The position numbers and the translations under genes were made by a program. A stretch of DNA of 64,000 nucleotides, from positions 1-64,000 of the forward strand of contig CAIQVH010000008.1 in NCBI GenBank assembly GCA_903875215.1, written 5' to 3'. This DNA comes from an uncultured Anaerolineae bacterium. GTDB taxonomy: Bacteria > Chloroflexota > Anaerolineae > Anaerolineales > Villigracilaceae. The notes below the pieces were generated by a model. The model did no database searches. It was not told the DNA's origin and worked only from the letters and a program-made list of their open reading frames with translations. Below, piece by piece: positions 29,651 through 38,556 of the stretch (positions within the stretch are counted from its first letter, which is position 1; each line of letters begins with the position of its first letter).

Positions 29651-31546
29651 TCAGCCAATATCTGCCGAGGTGGGGGTGGGGGTTAAGGTTGGGGTGCGCG
29701 TGGCGGTGGGCGTGGGAGTGGCGTTGGGCTTGGTGGCCGTCGGCGAGGTGCTGGGCGTGGGGGTGCTGGTGATGGTGGGGGTCTTGGTGATGGTGGCGGT
29801 GATGGTGGTGGTGCTGGTGACGGTCGGAGAGGCCGTCGGCGTGGCGCTCGGCGCAGCGGCGGCGATTTTGAAGTTATCGGTTTTCTGGCCGCAGCTGGGT
29901 TTGGTGCTCTGCCACAGGGTGACTTTGAAGACACCCGGGAAATAATTGGGGGGAATGTTGTACATGTTCAGGCCGAGCGGAACGATGACGCCGAAGGGCG
30001 GGCCGAGGAAATCACCGAAGTTCATGAAGAAGGTTCCGGAGTTGACGATGACTGAGGGGTTGCTGACGGTTTCGACCTTCCAGGAGTAATTGCCGGCCGG
30101 CAGGTTCTGGTTCTGGGCATCCTGGGCGCCTTTCAGGTAGGGCGAGTAGAAACAGCCGTAAGGGCAGTCGTATGACGAGATGTTTTGGGCTATGCCGTCC
30201 AGGTCTGAGGTGGTGATGGCGCCGCTCAGATTGCAGACTGGCGTCCAGGTGGGGGTGGGTGATTTGGTGGGGGTTCCGGTGATGGTGGGTGTGCGCGTGA
30301 TGGTGGGTGTGCGCGTGATGGTGGGTGTGCGCGTGATGGTGCGGGTGAGGGTGATGGTGGGGGTGAGGGTCTTGGTGGGCGTCAGGGTGATGGTGGGGGT
30401 GCGGGTGACGGTGGGGGTCAGGGTGGCGAGGATTGAGAAGGTGCGCGAGGCAATGACCGAGATGCGCCCATCCAGGCCGGTGGCCTGGGCATAGATGGTG
30501 TAGGTGCCGGGGATGAGTGAGTAAAAGGAGGCGCCAGTGCCGGTTTCGAAGGTGTTGCAGGGCGCGTTACCGCCAAAGGCGCAGTATTCGGCGGCATTTT
30601 CCAGGCGGCCGGAGATGGCGCCGGGCCCGGTAAACCAGAAGTTGACACTCTGGATGCCGTTGCCGTTTTCGAATCCGTACGGGGGGTTGTAGGCGACGGC
30701 TTCAAAGTGTGTGCCGGTGTCGTCATTGATGATCGAACCATCAATCGCCGGGTTGGAGATTTCGATGACGATGGGCATGGGGGTCAGGGTGACGGTTGGG
30801 GTGGTGGTGGGTGTGACGGTATCGGTGACAGTGGGGGTATGGCTGGGGGTCAGGCTGGGGAGCAGGACATCCGGGGGGAGCGAGATGACGCGCGAAATGC
30901 GGAAGGATTCGACCACGGCCTGGCGTTCGGCGGTGATGTGAAACATGGGGACGGTATAGTTGATGAAGGGCGTCAGGAAGGGGTGGTTGTAGTCAATCAT
31001 GACGAAGACGTAGTTATTCTGGCCGCCAGCGTCTTCGGTGGCGGTGCCGTCCAGGCTGCAGGAGGCGTAGGCGGCGTTGTCCTGGCGGCCCTGGACGGGG
31101 GAGATTTTGAGGTAGTCTCCGACCCCGTCGTTATTGAGGTCGCGCCCGGAACAGACGGTCATTTTCAGGTAGCCGCGGTCGCTCTGTCCGGCGATGGCAT
31201 CCAGCATCATGAGCAGGTGCCATTTGTCGCCTTCTTCGTGGATGGAAATTAGCCGGGCGGCGTCAATTTCCTGGTCTTTCATCGGGCCTTCGCCGCATGG
31301 GCTGCCGTTGCCATCCAGGTCTGGGCAGTTGGCCGGGTTGTACTGGTAGGTGGCGGCGTAACGCACCGTCTGGCGGGCCATGTTTTGAATGGTCAGCCAG
31401 GAGGCCATCATCAAGGAGAAGTCGATGATGCCGAAGATGATCATCAGGAAGATGGGGAAAGTCAGGGCAAACTCGAGGGTTGCCTGTGAGCGGTGACGTT
31501 TGCCGGTCAGCCGGGAAAAGTGCGCAGGGGGGGTAAGTGGAGGCAT
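29651..31546 (-). CDS. TadE-like pilin-assembly protein with Thr-Pro repeats
   Basis: A 631-residue protein with a TadE-like N-terminus: a basic stretch, QATLEFALTFPIF, and one hydrophobic helix (about 25-50) with the Glu typical of type IV-like pilins. The rest is extracellular: an Ig/bacterial-type segment, then blocks of TPTxTxTPT repeats (about 370-430 and 580-631) around a second globular part (about 435-570). Such repeats form stiff, possibly glycosylated stalks through the wall or sheath. Last gene of the Tad-like cluster. Role in pili or surface display is inference. Confidence 0.75.
   Translation of the reverse strand: MPPLTPPAHFSRLTGKRHRSQATLEFALTFPIFLMIIFGIIDFSLMMASWLTIQNMARQTVRYAATYQYNPANCPDLDGNGSPCGEGPMKDQEIDAARLISIHEEGDKWHLLMMLDAIAGQSDRGYLKMTVCSGRDLNNDGVGDYLKISPVQGRQDNAAYASCSLDGTATEDAGGQNNYVFVMIDYNHPFLTPFINYTVPMFHITAERQAVVESFRISRVISLPPDVLLPSLTPSHTPTVTDTVTPTTTPTVTLTPMPIVIEISNPAIDGSIINDDTGTHFEAVAYNPPYGFENGNGIQSVNFWFTGPGAISGRLENAAEYCAFGGNAPCNTFETGTGASFYSLIPGTYTIYAQATGLDGRISVIASRTFSILATLTPTVTRTPTITLTPTKTLTPTITLTRTITRTPTITRTPTITRTPTITGTPTKSPTPTWTPVCNLSGAITTSDLDGIAQNISSYDCPYGCFYSPYLKGAQDAQNQNLPAGNYSWKVETVSNPSVIVNSGTFFMNFGDFLGPPFGVIVPLGLNMYNIPPNYFPGVFKVTLWQSTKPSCGQKTDNFKIAAAAPSATPTASPTVTSTTTITATITKTPTITSTPTPSTSPTATKPNATPTPTATRTPTLTPTPTSADIG
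30279..30350. repeat. 18-bp tandem repeat in the Thr-Pro coding region
   Basis: Three perfect copies of GTGATGGTGGGTGTGCGC (30279-30332) followed by degenerate copies; on the minus strand they encode (T-R-T-P-T-I). The copy number may vary by slippage without changing frame. Confidence 0.8.
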
Positions 31547-31563
31547 AGGAAATATCCTGATGG

Positions 31564-33168
31564 TTACTTGGTCAACTTGGTGGTTAATTTATTGTAAATA
31601 TCCAGGAATACATTCTCGAGCTGGCTTACGTCGGTTCCGACGTGATAGAAGCTGCCTTCAAAGGTGTGCTGGTTGACGGCGTTGGCGGCGCCAAAAGCGA
31701 TGTATTGCATCAGTTCCTGGCCGGGGGCGCAGGCCAGTGAGGTGCTGTCGCAGGGCCAGGAGGCCAGGCTGCCTTCGTCGGTGGTATCCAGTTTGGATCC
31801 CAGCCCGATGGTGAACAGATAGACCGAGTTGCCGGCGACGATGTCGGCCATGTCGCGGGCGTAATCATCCGGATCGTAGTTGGAGGTGTCGGTGGATGTG
31901 TGGCGTGTGTAGGGGTCTTTGTCGCGGCACTGCGGGCGGCGCAGCCAGGTGTAGCTTGGGCAAATGGGGTCGGGTGCGTATCCGGCGTTGGCGTTGCCGT
32001 CGCCGATCAAGATCACGACCCAGACGGATTCTTTGCGTACCAATGGGATATAGGGGAGGTAGGATGCCATGGAGCCATAATTGCCCGCCAGCGCGTTCCC
32101 GGCCAGGGCCAGACCGCCGCCGATATTGGAAGAAGTGCAGCGCGAGGGGTCATACGGCGGCTGGTTGGTATTGGGGCAGTCCTGAGACCAGTAGGTGATG
32201 CCGTCATTCAGGTAAATGGAGCATTGTTCGGCGGCGTCGTCGTTGGGGAAGGTGGATTTGTTGCTGGTGTCCCAGGGGCATTTGCCCGAGCCTTCGTAAA
32301 CGGTCATGTTTTTAATGGCATCCGTGACGGCCTGCTGGGCGGCGTCGGTTTCATTGGCCGCTGTGGAAGTATTGTCGGTCACGTTGCCGGTCAGGGGGAT
32401 GCCGGAGTAAACATAGGATCCGATGATTTCACCCATGTGGGGGGATCTGTCAAACACCACCACGCCCATGCGGTCGTACTGGAAATCGAGCCGGCTGACA
32501 AAGCTGATGGCTGAGTATTTGACTTCTTCAAAGGGATGGCATTCTCCGGGCAGTCCGTCGGGCCCGGCAGTGAAGGGGCTGTCGTAGGAGGGGGTGGTGG
32601 AGCTGGTGCCGAGCGGGTCGCTTTCGTTGCAAATTTTGGGCGCGCGCACTTGGATGCCGGTGCCCTTGGGGTTGTTTTCGGTCATCGAGGTGGAGTGGTC
32701 AACCACCAGCACCACATCCAGGGAGGCCGCTTCTGAGACCGCTTTCGCTTCGATCGGTACGGAGGGGATGCCGACCACAGACAGGAAGTAGAGCGGCACA
32801 TCCTGGTGCACGGTCACGCGCACCAGTTTGCGCTGGGGGGTGGTGCACAATTCTGCGTCGCCGGGCTGGGTGGCGCAGGTGTCGATGTCAATGGCGGTGG
32901 TGTTGCTGGTATCCACATCGTTCATTTGCAGCAGCTGCATGGCGGCGGCGCGCATGTCGTCAATCAGGTAATGGCGTTTGAATTCCCCGGTGGCGGCCAG
33001 GGCGGCGGCATCCACGGCGCGATTCAGGCGGGAGTAGGCAACGAACATCAATCCCATGTCCAGCGCCAGGCCGACGACTGCCACCAGGCCGATAAATAAC
33101 AATCCCATCAAGACCAGGATCTGGCCTTTTTGTTTTTTTTGATACAGGTTGGGGGTGCGATTTTTCAT
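31564..33168 (-). CDS. TadG-like protein with von Willebrand A domain
   Basis: A 534-residue protein with an N-terminal TadG-like segment (KKQKGQILVLMGLLFIGLVAVVGLALD, positions about 11-38, forming the membrane helix) and a VWA domain (about 150-520). The MIDAS metal site begins DVVLVVDHSTSM, i.e. DxSxS. Many cysteines in the extracellular part suggest disulfides. TadG-like proteins accompany Flp/Tad pili and are thought to anchor or adhere. It is 10 bp downstream of the TadE-like gene. Confidence 0.85.
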   Translation of the reverse strand: MKNRTPNLYQKKQKGQILVLMGLLFIGLVAVVGLALDMGLMFVAYSRLNRAVDAAALAATGEFKRHYLIDDMRAAAMQLLQMNDVDTSNTTAIDIDTCATQPGDAELCTTPQRKLVRVTVHQDVPLYFLSVVGIPSVPIEAKAVSEAASLDVVLVVDHSTSMTENNPKGTGIQVRAPKICNESDPLGTSSTTPSYDSPFTAGPDGLPGECHPFEEVKYSAISFVSRLDFQYDRMGVVVFDRSPHMGEIIGSYVYSGIPLTGNVTDNTSTAANETDAAQQAVTDAIKNMTVYEGSGKCPWDTSNKSTFPNDDAAEQCSIYLNDGITYWSQDCPNTNQPPYDPSRCTSSNIGGGLALAGNALAGNYGSMASYLPYIPLVRKESVWVVILIGDGNANAGYAPDPICPSYTWLRRPQCRDKDPYTRHTSTDTSNYDPDDYARDMADIVAGNSVYLFTIGLGSKLDTTDEGSLASWPCDSTSLACAPGQELMQYIAFGAANAVNQHTFEGSFYHVGTDVSQLENVFLDIYNKLTTKLTK

Positions 33169-33178
33169 AAGATTCGCT

Positions 33179-33769
33179 TCACGGTTTCGGGGTCAGGGTT
33201 GGTTCGGCTGCCGAAAGGGGCATGATCGAAAAGGCATGCACCGGGATGGGGTCGGGGATGACCATGGTAAAAAACGGCAGCTTGAGAATTTGGGGGTAAC
33301 TGTAAAAGATTTCGATTAAGACCAACCCGGTGCTGGGTGCGCCGGCATCCAGCCGGTTGGCGATCATTTCGACAGTGAAGTCGCTGGTGTGATTGCCGTA
33401 GCGGCTGACGCCATCCGCGCCGAACAAGCGTACCGGGGTTTGTCCTTTGGCAACGCTGAAGACGGAGATGACAATATCGTCGTTGAAGGGTGGGTCGGGG
33501 TTGAGGACGAGCGGCTGGAGCGAGTTTTCAACGACGACTGGCACGGTCGCAAAAAAAATGTCCGAGTCTGCGATCGGGTCGGCGACCGAGGCTTCGCGCG
33601 CCGCGGTGCGGGCGGCATCTACGACGGTGATGTACTGGTTGAGCAGGTTGCCAAACTCCACCATGCCGGAGAGCAGTAACAAAAGGATGGAAAGAACCAC
33701 GGCCAGTTCGATGAAACTCTGGCCTTTCGGTTTGGGGATTCTCGTTCTTTTTCCAAAAAAAACCGTCAT
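33179..33769 (-). CDS. TadE-like pseudopilin
   Basis: A 196-residue TadE-like protein: short basic leader, GQSFIELAVVLSILLLLL with the conserved Glu (about residue 23), and a helix continuing to FGNLLNQYITVVDAARTAAREA. The remaining 130 residues are extracellular. ATG 33769 (MTVFFGKR) follows TTTTGGAGCC; the upstream reading would need a weak start. TadE-like minor pilins need processing by a prepilin peptidase, encoded immediately upstream. Confidence 0.85.
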   Translation of the reverse strand: MTVFFGKRTRIPKPKGQSFIELAVVLSILLLLLSGMVEFGNLLNQYITVVDAARTAAREASVADPIADSDIFFATVPVVVENSLQPLVLNPDPPFNDDIVISVFSVAKGQTPVRLFGADGVSRYGNHTSDFTVEMIANRLDAGAPSTGLVLIEIFYSYPQILKLPFFTMVIPDPIPVHAFSIMPLSAAEPTLTPKP

Positions 33770-33881
33770 GGATGGCTCCAAAATTGATGATTGCGGGCTG
33801 AAATCAAAAAAATGTAAGATACGACCATTTTCAGTTTACTGGATTCCCCCGCTCAAACAATCCTACCTGGGTACTAAAACG

Positions 33882-34649
33882 CTATTGTCCTGTCAGCATT
33901 GTAATGACTCCGGGCAGATAGAGCAGGCAGAAAGCGCTAAAGATCAGGTAAGGGCCGTAGGCGGTGAAAACGGTCATGCTCTGGTAGCGGCGCGTCAGAA
34001 CCAGGAAGATGATTAACAGGAAGCTGACCACACCGCCCGCCAGGATGCCAAAGAGCAGGCCGACCAGGATGCGCGGCCAGCCGAGCATCAGCCCGAGCAC
34101 GATCGCCAGGTAGACATCTCCCAGCCCGAGGGCTTCCTCGCCGTCATCCCGCCCGAGTTTTTTGGCGCGGTAGCGGGCGAACAGTAGCCCGAACAGGTAA
34201 AACGCGCCCATCAGCAGCAGCCCTCCCAGCCCGCCGAGCAGGGTGCTGGTCAGTCCATGCAGGTGGGTTCCGAGGCCCAGGCCAAGGGCGGCGCCGGCCA
34301 GGATGACGACCATCATGATGTAACGGTGTTCGAGGTCGATGATGCCCACAGTGGCAAAGTAGATCAGCCCGAGCAGACCCAGCCAGTAGCCCATTTTGAC
34401 GGGCGGGTAAAGCCAGAGCCAGACCGAGAGAGCAGCGCCTGCGGCCAGCGTCAGGTAGGTGCGCCAGCTGCGGGGTTTGCCGCAGGCTCGACAGCGGCGC
34501 AGGGCCAGGTAGTCGGGCCAGGCCTGGGGAGTTTGGCAGTGGTGGCAGGCGGGCTGCCCGGTTGTGGGTTCGGCGGGCAGGGTGTCGCAAAAATAGTTGA
34601 CCAGCCCGGCGGCGAGAATTCCGATTAATCCGGAGAGAATTATTTCCAT
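33882..34649 (-). CDS. A24-family prepilin peptidase
   Basis: A 255-residue polytopic aspartyl peptidase that cleaves and may methylate type IV/Tad prepilins. It has an N-terminal zinc-finger-like loop (CHHCQ, CRACGK) and the two catalytic Asp motifs, IIDLEHRY and GLGDVYLA (GxGD). About seven transmembrane helices. A second ATG at 34658 is possible. It is the first gene of the minus-strand pilin-like cluster; no Tad ATPase or secretin gene is present in the window. Confidence 0.9.
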   Translation of the reverse strand: MEIILSGLIGILAAGLVNYFCDTLPAEPTTGQPACHHCQTPQAWPDYLALRRCRACGKPRSWRTYLTLAAGAALSVWLWLYPPVKMGYWLGLLGLIYFATVGIIDLEHRYIMMVVILAGAALGLGLGTHLHGLTSTLLGGLGGLLLMGAFYLFGLLFARYRAKKLGRDDGEEALGLGDVYLAIVLGLMLGWPRILVGLLFGILAGGVVSFLLIIFLVLTRRYQSMTVFTAYGPYLIFSAFCLLYLPGVITMLTGQ

Positions 34650-34699
34650 GGCTTGCATTATACCAAGGCTGTGTCTGTGGGCGGCAGCTCTCGAATTTC

Positions 34700-34728
34700 T
34701 TGGCGAAAGTCTCCAATGGGCTTACAAT
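34700..34728 (+). promoter_or_regulatory. Promoter of murA
   Basis: TTGGCG (34700-34705), 17-bp spacer and TACAAT (34723-34728), 33 bp before the murA ATG. It overlaps the divergent region of the prepilin peptidase gene. Confidence 0.65.
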
Positions 34729-34761
34729 CCCAACATCTTGAAAAAAACGGTGAATACAGCC

Positions 34762-36048
34762 ATGGAAAAATTTATCATTGAAGGCGGGGTGCCTCTTTCT
34801 GGAGAGATCACCCCCTCGGGCAACAAAAATGCCGCTCTGCCGCTGCTGGCCGCCTGCCTGCTGACGGAAGAGCCGGTCACCCTGCATAATGTGCCGCAGA
34901 TCCGTGATGTGCTGGACATGCGCCGCATGCTCGAAAGCCTGGGTGTGGAAGTGGCCGACCTGGGCAACCGCACCTGGCGTCTCACGGCCAGAAATGTGCG
35001 CGGCGCTGATCTCGACCCGGATCTTTCGCGCCGCATCCGCGCCTCGATTTTGCTGGCCGGCCCCATGACGGCCCGCGCCGGGGGCATTAAACTGCCTCCG
35101 CCCGGCGGTGACGTGATTGGCCGCCGGCGGGTGGATACGCACATCTGGGCGCTGCGCCACATGGGCGCCGAGGTCAGCTATGACCGCTCGTTCGAGTTCA
35201 CGGCCGTCCATGGCCTGAAAGGCGCCGATATTCTGCTCGATGAAGCCTCGGTGACCGGCACCGAAAATGCGGTCATGGCGGCCAGCCTGGCCAGGGGCAC
35301 GGTCATTCTGCGCAATGCCGCCTCCGAACCGCACGTGCAGGAGCTCTGTCATCTGCTTAACACGCTGGGCGCAAAAATAGATGGCATCGGCTCGAACACC
35401 CTGCATATCGAAGGCGTGGAGCGCCTACATGGCGGCGAATTTACCATCGGCGCCGATTATCTCGAAGTGGTCAGCTTCATCGGCGCGGCGGTGATGACGC
35501 GCGGCAGTGTCCGCATCCGCAACGCCGGGGCGCATTATCTCGGCATGGTGCGCATCGTCTTTAACCGCCTGGGGGTCGATTGGCAGACCGAAGGGGAGGA
35601 TATCTTCGTCCCGGCAGACCAGCGCCTGGAGGTGGAACCCGATCTCGGCAACGCCATCCCTGAGATCAAGACCAATATCTGGCCGGCTTTTCCCACCGAT
35701 TTGATGAGCATCGCCATCGCTGTGGCGACTCAATCGCGCGGCAGTGTGCTTTTCCACGATTGGATGTATCCCAGCCGCATGTTCTTTACCGATAAGCTCG
35801 TCAGCATGGGCGCGCAGATTGTGCTCTGCGACCCGCATCGCTGCATTGTCACAGGCCCGGCGCGCCTGTTTGGCGAAAAGGTGGAAAGTCCCGATATCCG
35901 CGCCGGGATGACGCTCGTCCTGGCCGCGCTGGCCGCCCAGGGCACTTCCACCATTCGCAATATCAACCAGGTCGATCGCGGTTACGAAAACGTGGATGGC
36001 AAACTGCGCTCGATCGGCGCCCGCATTGAACGCCAAAAGGAACAATAA
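34762..36048 (+). CDS. murA: UDP-GlcNAc 1-carboxyvinyltransferase with Cys-to-Asp active site
   Basis: MurA (428 residues) transfers enolpyruvate to UDP-GlcNAc, the first committed step of peptidoglycan synthesis. Lys22 is in SGNKNA and the catalytic Asp in FPTDLMSI. The loop residue that is Cys115 in E. coli is Asp117 here (PPGGDVIGRR, codon 35110-35112). Asp at this position keeps activity and gives intrinsic fosfomycin resistance in known MurA enzymes such as that of Mycobacterium. ATG 34762 starts at family homology; an upstream in-frame start at 34597 lies before the promoter. Confidence 0.95.
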   Translation: MEKFIIEGGVPLSGEITPSGNKNAALPLLAACLLTEEPVTLHNVPQIRDVLDMRRMLESLGVEVADLGNRTWRLTARNVRGADLDPDLSRRIRASILLAGPMTARAGGIKLPPPGGDVIGRRRVDTHIWALRHMGAEVSYDRSFEFTAVHGLKGADILLDEASVTGTENAVMAASLARGTVILRNAASEPHVQELCHLLNTLGAKIDGIGSNTLHIEGVERLHGGEFTIGADYLEVVSFIGAAVMTRGSVRIRNAGAHYLGMVRIVFNRLGVDWQTEGEDIFVPADQRLEVEPDLGNAIPEIKTNIWPAFPTDLMSIAIAVATQSRGSVLFHDWMYPSRMFFTDKLVSMGAQIVLCDPHRCIVTGPARLFGEKVESPDIRAGMTLVLAALAAQGTSTIRNINQVDRGYENVDGKLRSIGARIERQKEQ

Positions 36049-36053
36049 TCCCG

Positions 36054-37301
36054 ATGAAATCAGACCTCGACGCCCTGATGCAATCCAAAAACCTCGACGC
36101 GCTGCTCATCTACGGCTCGGCAGAAAACAACCCACCCATGACCTACCTGGTTGGCGGCGGGCACGTCAGCGGCGCGACCTTGCTCAAAAAGCGCGGTGAA
36201 AATGCCATCCTGTTTGTAAATGCCATGGAGCGCGAAGAAGCCGCCAAAAGCGGGCTGGAAATCCATCTCTATGACGAATATCCCTGGCAGGAACTGCTCA
36301 AAGAAGCCGGCGGCGATAGCGCCTTGATGTCGGCCCTGCGCCTGAAGCGCATTTTCGCTGAGCGGGACATGCGCGGGCGCATTGGCGTGTACGGTCATAC
36401 CGATTTCAGCGCCCTGTTTGCCACGCTCACACACCTCCAGCGCCTGCTGCCTGAAGTCGAGCTGGTGGGCGAAACCCGCGAAAATTCGCTCTTCATGCTT
36501 GCCATGGAAACCAAGGATGAAGCCGAAGTCGCCCGCATCCGTGCCATAGGCAGCATCACCACCGCAGTCGTCGGCCTGACGCGCGCCTTCCTGACAGACT
36601 GTGACGTTCGCGCGGACGAAGTCCTGCTCAAGCCGGATGGTTCGCCGCTCACGATTGGCGATGTCAAAGCGCAGATCAACCTGTGGCTAGCGGAACGGGG
36701 CGCGGAGCCGCGCGAGGGCTTTATCTTTGCCATCGGGCGCGATGCTGGCGTGCCGCATTCTGTTGGCAATCCAGAAGATTATCTGCGCCTCGGCCAGACC
36801 ATTGTCTTCGACATCTACCCCGCCGAACGGGGCGGCGGCTACTTTTACGATTTCACCCGCACCTGGAGCCTGGGCTACGCCACCCCCGCCGCCGAAAACC
36901 TTTACCAGCAGGTGCGTCGTGTCTACGACCGGGTTGTGGATAACCTCGATCTGAACGCCAAATTCAAGGATTACCAGGCCCTGGCCTGTGATTTATTTGA
37001 GCAGGATGGCCACCCCACTCCGCACACCACCCCGGCCCCGCTCGAAGGCTACGTCCATTCGCTCGGGCACGGCGTCGGTCTGAACATCCACGAGCGCCCC
37101 TGGAGCGGCCTGACCGCCCCCGATGACAACCAGCTCAAACCCGGCGTGGTCATCACCATTGAACCCGGCCTGTATTATCCCGAACAGGGCATGGGCTTTC
37201 GCATTGAAGATACCTACTGGGTGCGCCCCGATGGCAAGATCGAACTCCTGGCCGAATATCCGTATGATTTTGTGCTGCCAATGAAAAAGTGGAGTCGATG
37301 A
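36054..37301 (+). CDS. M24-family Xaa-Pro aminopeptidase-like metallopeptidase
   Basis: A 415-residue creatinase/aminopeptidase P family enzyme. The N-terminal domain (about 1-150) is followed by the pita-bread catalytic domain with metal ligands in [11 protein letters not shown]...YDFTRTW (two Asp), [10 protein letters not shown] (His), [10 protein letters not shown] (Glu) and FRIEDTYWV (Glu). It should remove N-terminal residues before Pro, or cleave related dipeptides. It starts 5 bp after murA and overlaps tsaD as ATGA, so it lies in one operon. Confidence 0.9.
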   Translation: MKSDLDALMQSKNLDALLIYGSAENNPPMTYLVGGGHVSGATLLKKRGENAILFVNAMEREEAAKSGLEIHLYDEYPWQELLKEAGGDSALMSALRLKRIFAERDMRGRIGVYGHTDFSALFATLTHLQRLLPEVELVGETRENSLFMLAMETKDEAEVARIRAIGSITTAVVGLTRAFLTDCDVRADEVLLKPDGSPLTIGDVKAQINLWLAERGAEPREGFIFAIGRDAGVPHSVGNPEDYLRLGQTIVFDIYPAERGGGYFYDFTRTWSLGYATPAAENLYQQVRRVYDRVVDNLDLNAKFKDYQALACDLFEQDGHPTPHTTPAPLEGYVHSLGHGVGLNIHERPWSGLTAPDDNQLKPGVVITIEPGLYYPEQGMGFRIEDTYWVRPDGKIELLAEYPYDFVLPMKKWSR

Positions 37302-38314
37302 CCCGCATCCTTGCCATTGAAACCTCCTGTGACGAAACCGCCTGCGCCGTGCTCGAAGACGGGCGCGCCTTGCTCGCTTCCGTCATCGCCTCGCAGATGG
37401 ATATCCATGCCCGCTATGGCGGCGTCTTCCCCGAAGTCGCCTCGCGCCAGCATGTGCTCAGCATCACCCCGGTCATCGAACAAACCCTGGCCCGCGCCGG
37501 GCTGACCCTGGCGGAGGTGGACGCCATCGCCGCCACACGCGGCCCCGGCCTGGCCGGCTCACTCGTCGTCGGCTTGAATGCCGCCAAAGGGCTGGCGCTC
37601 GGCAGCGGCAAACCGTTGATCGGCGTGAACCACCTGGAGGGGCATATCTACTCCGCCTGGCTGCACGAAGCCAACCAGCAAAACCCGCCGCCCGCGCCGC
37701 AATTCCCACTCCTGGCATTGCTCGTTTCTGGCGGGCATACCGAACTCAACCTGATGCGCAACCACCTCGACTACCAGCGCCTCGGCGCCACCCGCGACGA
37801 CGCCGCCGGCGAAGCCTTCGACAAGGTTGCCCGCCTGCTCGGCCTGCCGTACCCCGGCGGCCCCGCCATCGAAATAGCTGCCCGGCAGGGCAACGCCCAG
37901 GCCTTCAACTTTCCTCGCGCCTGGCTGGATGACAGCCTGAACTTCTCCTTCAGCGGCCTCAAAACCGCCGTCCTGCGCGAAGTGCGCCGCCTCGAAGCCG
38001 AAAAACAACCCCTACCCATCGCCGACCTGGCCGCCAGCTTTCAGGCCGCCGTCATCGACGTACTCTTCACCAAGACCCTCCAGGCCGCCCGCCAGCACCA
38101 GGTCAAAGAAATCGTTATCGGCGGTGGTGTATCCGCCAACCAGGCCTTGCGCGCCGCCTTTCTCGGACAGAACGAATTCAAACTTCACATCCCCCCGCTC
38201 AAATACTGCACCGACAACGCCGCCATGATCGCCGCCGCGGGCTATTATCGCTACAGCCTCGGTCACCTGGCCCCGCTCGCCATCGACGTTCTGCCCACCT
38301 GGCCGCTCTCCTGA
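37298..38314 (+). CDS. tsaD: tRNA N6-threonylcarbamoyladenosine synthase subunit TsaD
   Basis: TsaD (338 residues) forms the t6A modification of ANN-decoding tRNAs with TsaB and TsaE. An ASKHA fold with metal-binding histidines in NHLEGHIYSAW, the N-terminal IETSCDETACAV, and GGGVSANQALR. ATG 37298 overlaps the preceding stop as ATGA; a GTG at 37289 is less likely. TsaB and TsaE are not in the window. Confidence 0.95.
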   Translation: MTRILAIETSCDETACAVLEDGRALLASVIASQMDIHARYGGVFPEVASRQHVLSITPVIEQTLARAGLTLAEVDAIAATRGPGLAGSLVVGLNAAKGLALGSGKPLIGVNHLEGHIYSAWLHEANQQNPPPAPQFPLLALLVSGGHTELNLMRNHLDYQRLGATRDDAAGEAFDKVARLLGLPYPGGPAIEIAARQGNAQAFNFPRAWLDDSLNFSFSGLKTAVLREVRRLEAEKQPLPIADLAASFQAAVIDVLFTKTLQAARQHQVKEIVIGGGVSANQALRAAFLGQNEFKLHIPPLKYCTDNAAMIAAAGYYRYSLGHLAPLAIDVLPTWPLS

Positions 38315-38375
38315 TTAAATACCCAAGCCCCGCTTGGACCGGCCCAGGTCCGTGCGGGGCTTGTGAGGAGAATGT
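38313..38375. repeat. Structured repeat, copy 1
   Basis: A 63-bp element beginning GATTAAATACCCAAGCC, folding as AAGCCCCGC/GCGGGGCTT (38325-38333 with 38354-38362) with inner GGACC/GGTCC and a GGCCCA loop, and ending GGAGAATGT-like (GAGGAGAATGT). It starts within the tsaD stop codon. See copy 2. Confidence 0.7.
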
Positions 38376-38450
38376 GCCTGTATTTTCACACAACAAGATG
38401 AATAGACGATTAAGCCCCCTGAATCCCAGTTAAGACTTTAAAAAAATGGC

Positions 38451-38512
38451 GATTAAAAACCCAAGCCGCCTGCGGACGGCCCAGGTCCCGGCGGCTTGTA
38501 CATGGAGAATGT
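38451..38512. repeat. Structured repeat, copy 2
   Basis: A 62-bp element 138 bp after copy 1 with the same flanks (GATTAAAAACCCAAGCC and GGAGAATGT) and same GGCCCAGG loop. The outer stem changes on both sides (AAGCCGCC/GGCGGCTT), keeping the pairing. On the minus strand the stem is followed by GGGTTTTTAA, so it may terminate prmC. Confidence 0.7.
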
Positions 38513-38556
38513 AATCTCTATTCTATGCATGGGGATAAGCACAGGCTGAAAAAAAG

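Noticed and set aside
30245-30425. Regular GT-rich repeats considered as a CRISPR or microsatellite
   Set aside because: No conserved repeats with unique spacers; the repeats stay in frame and encode Thr-Pro motifs in the minus-strand gene.
34144-35406. 420-codon minus-strand frame across the prepilin peptidase and murA
   Set aside because: It overlaps the start of murA and reads the peptidase gene in the wrong frame; no domain seen.
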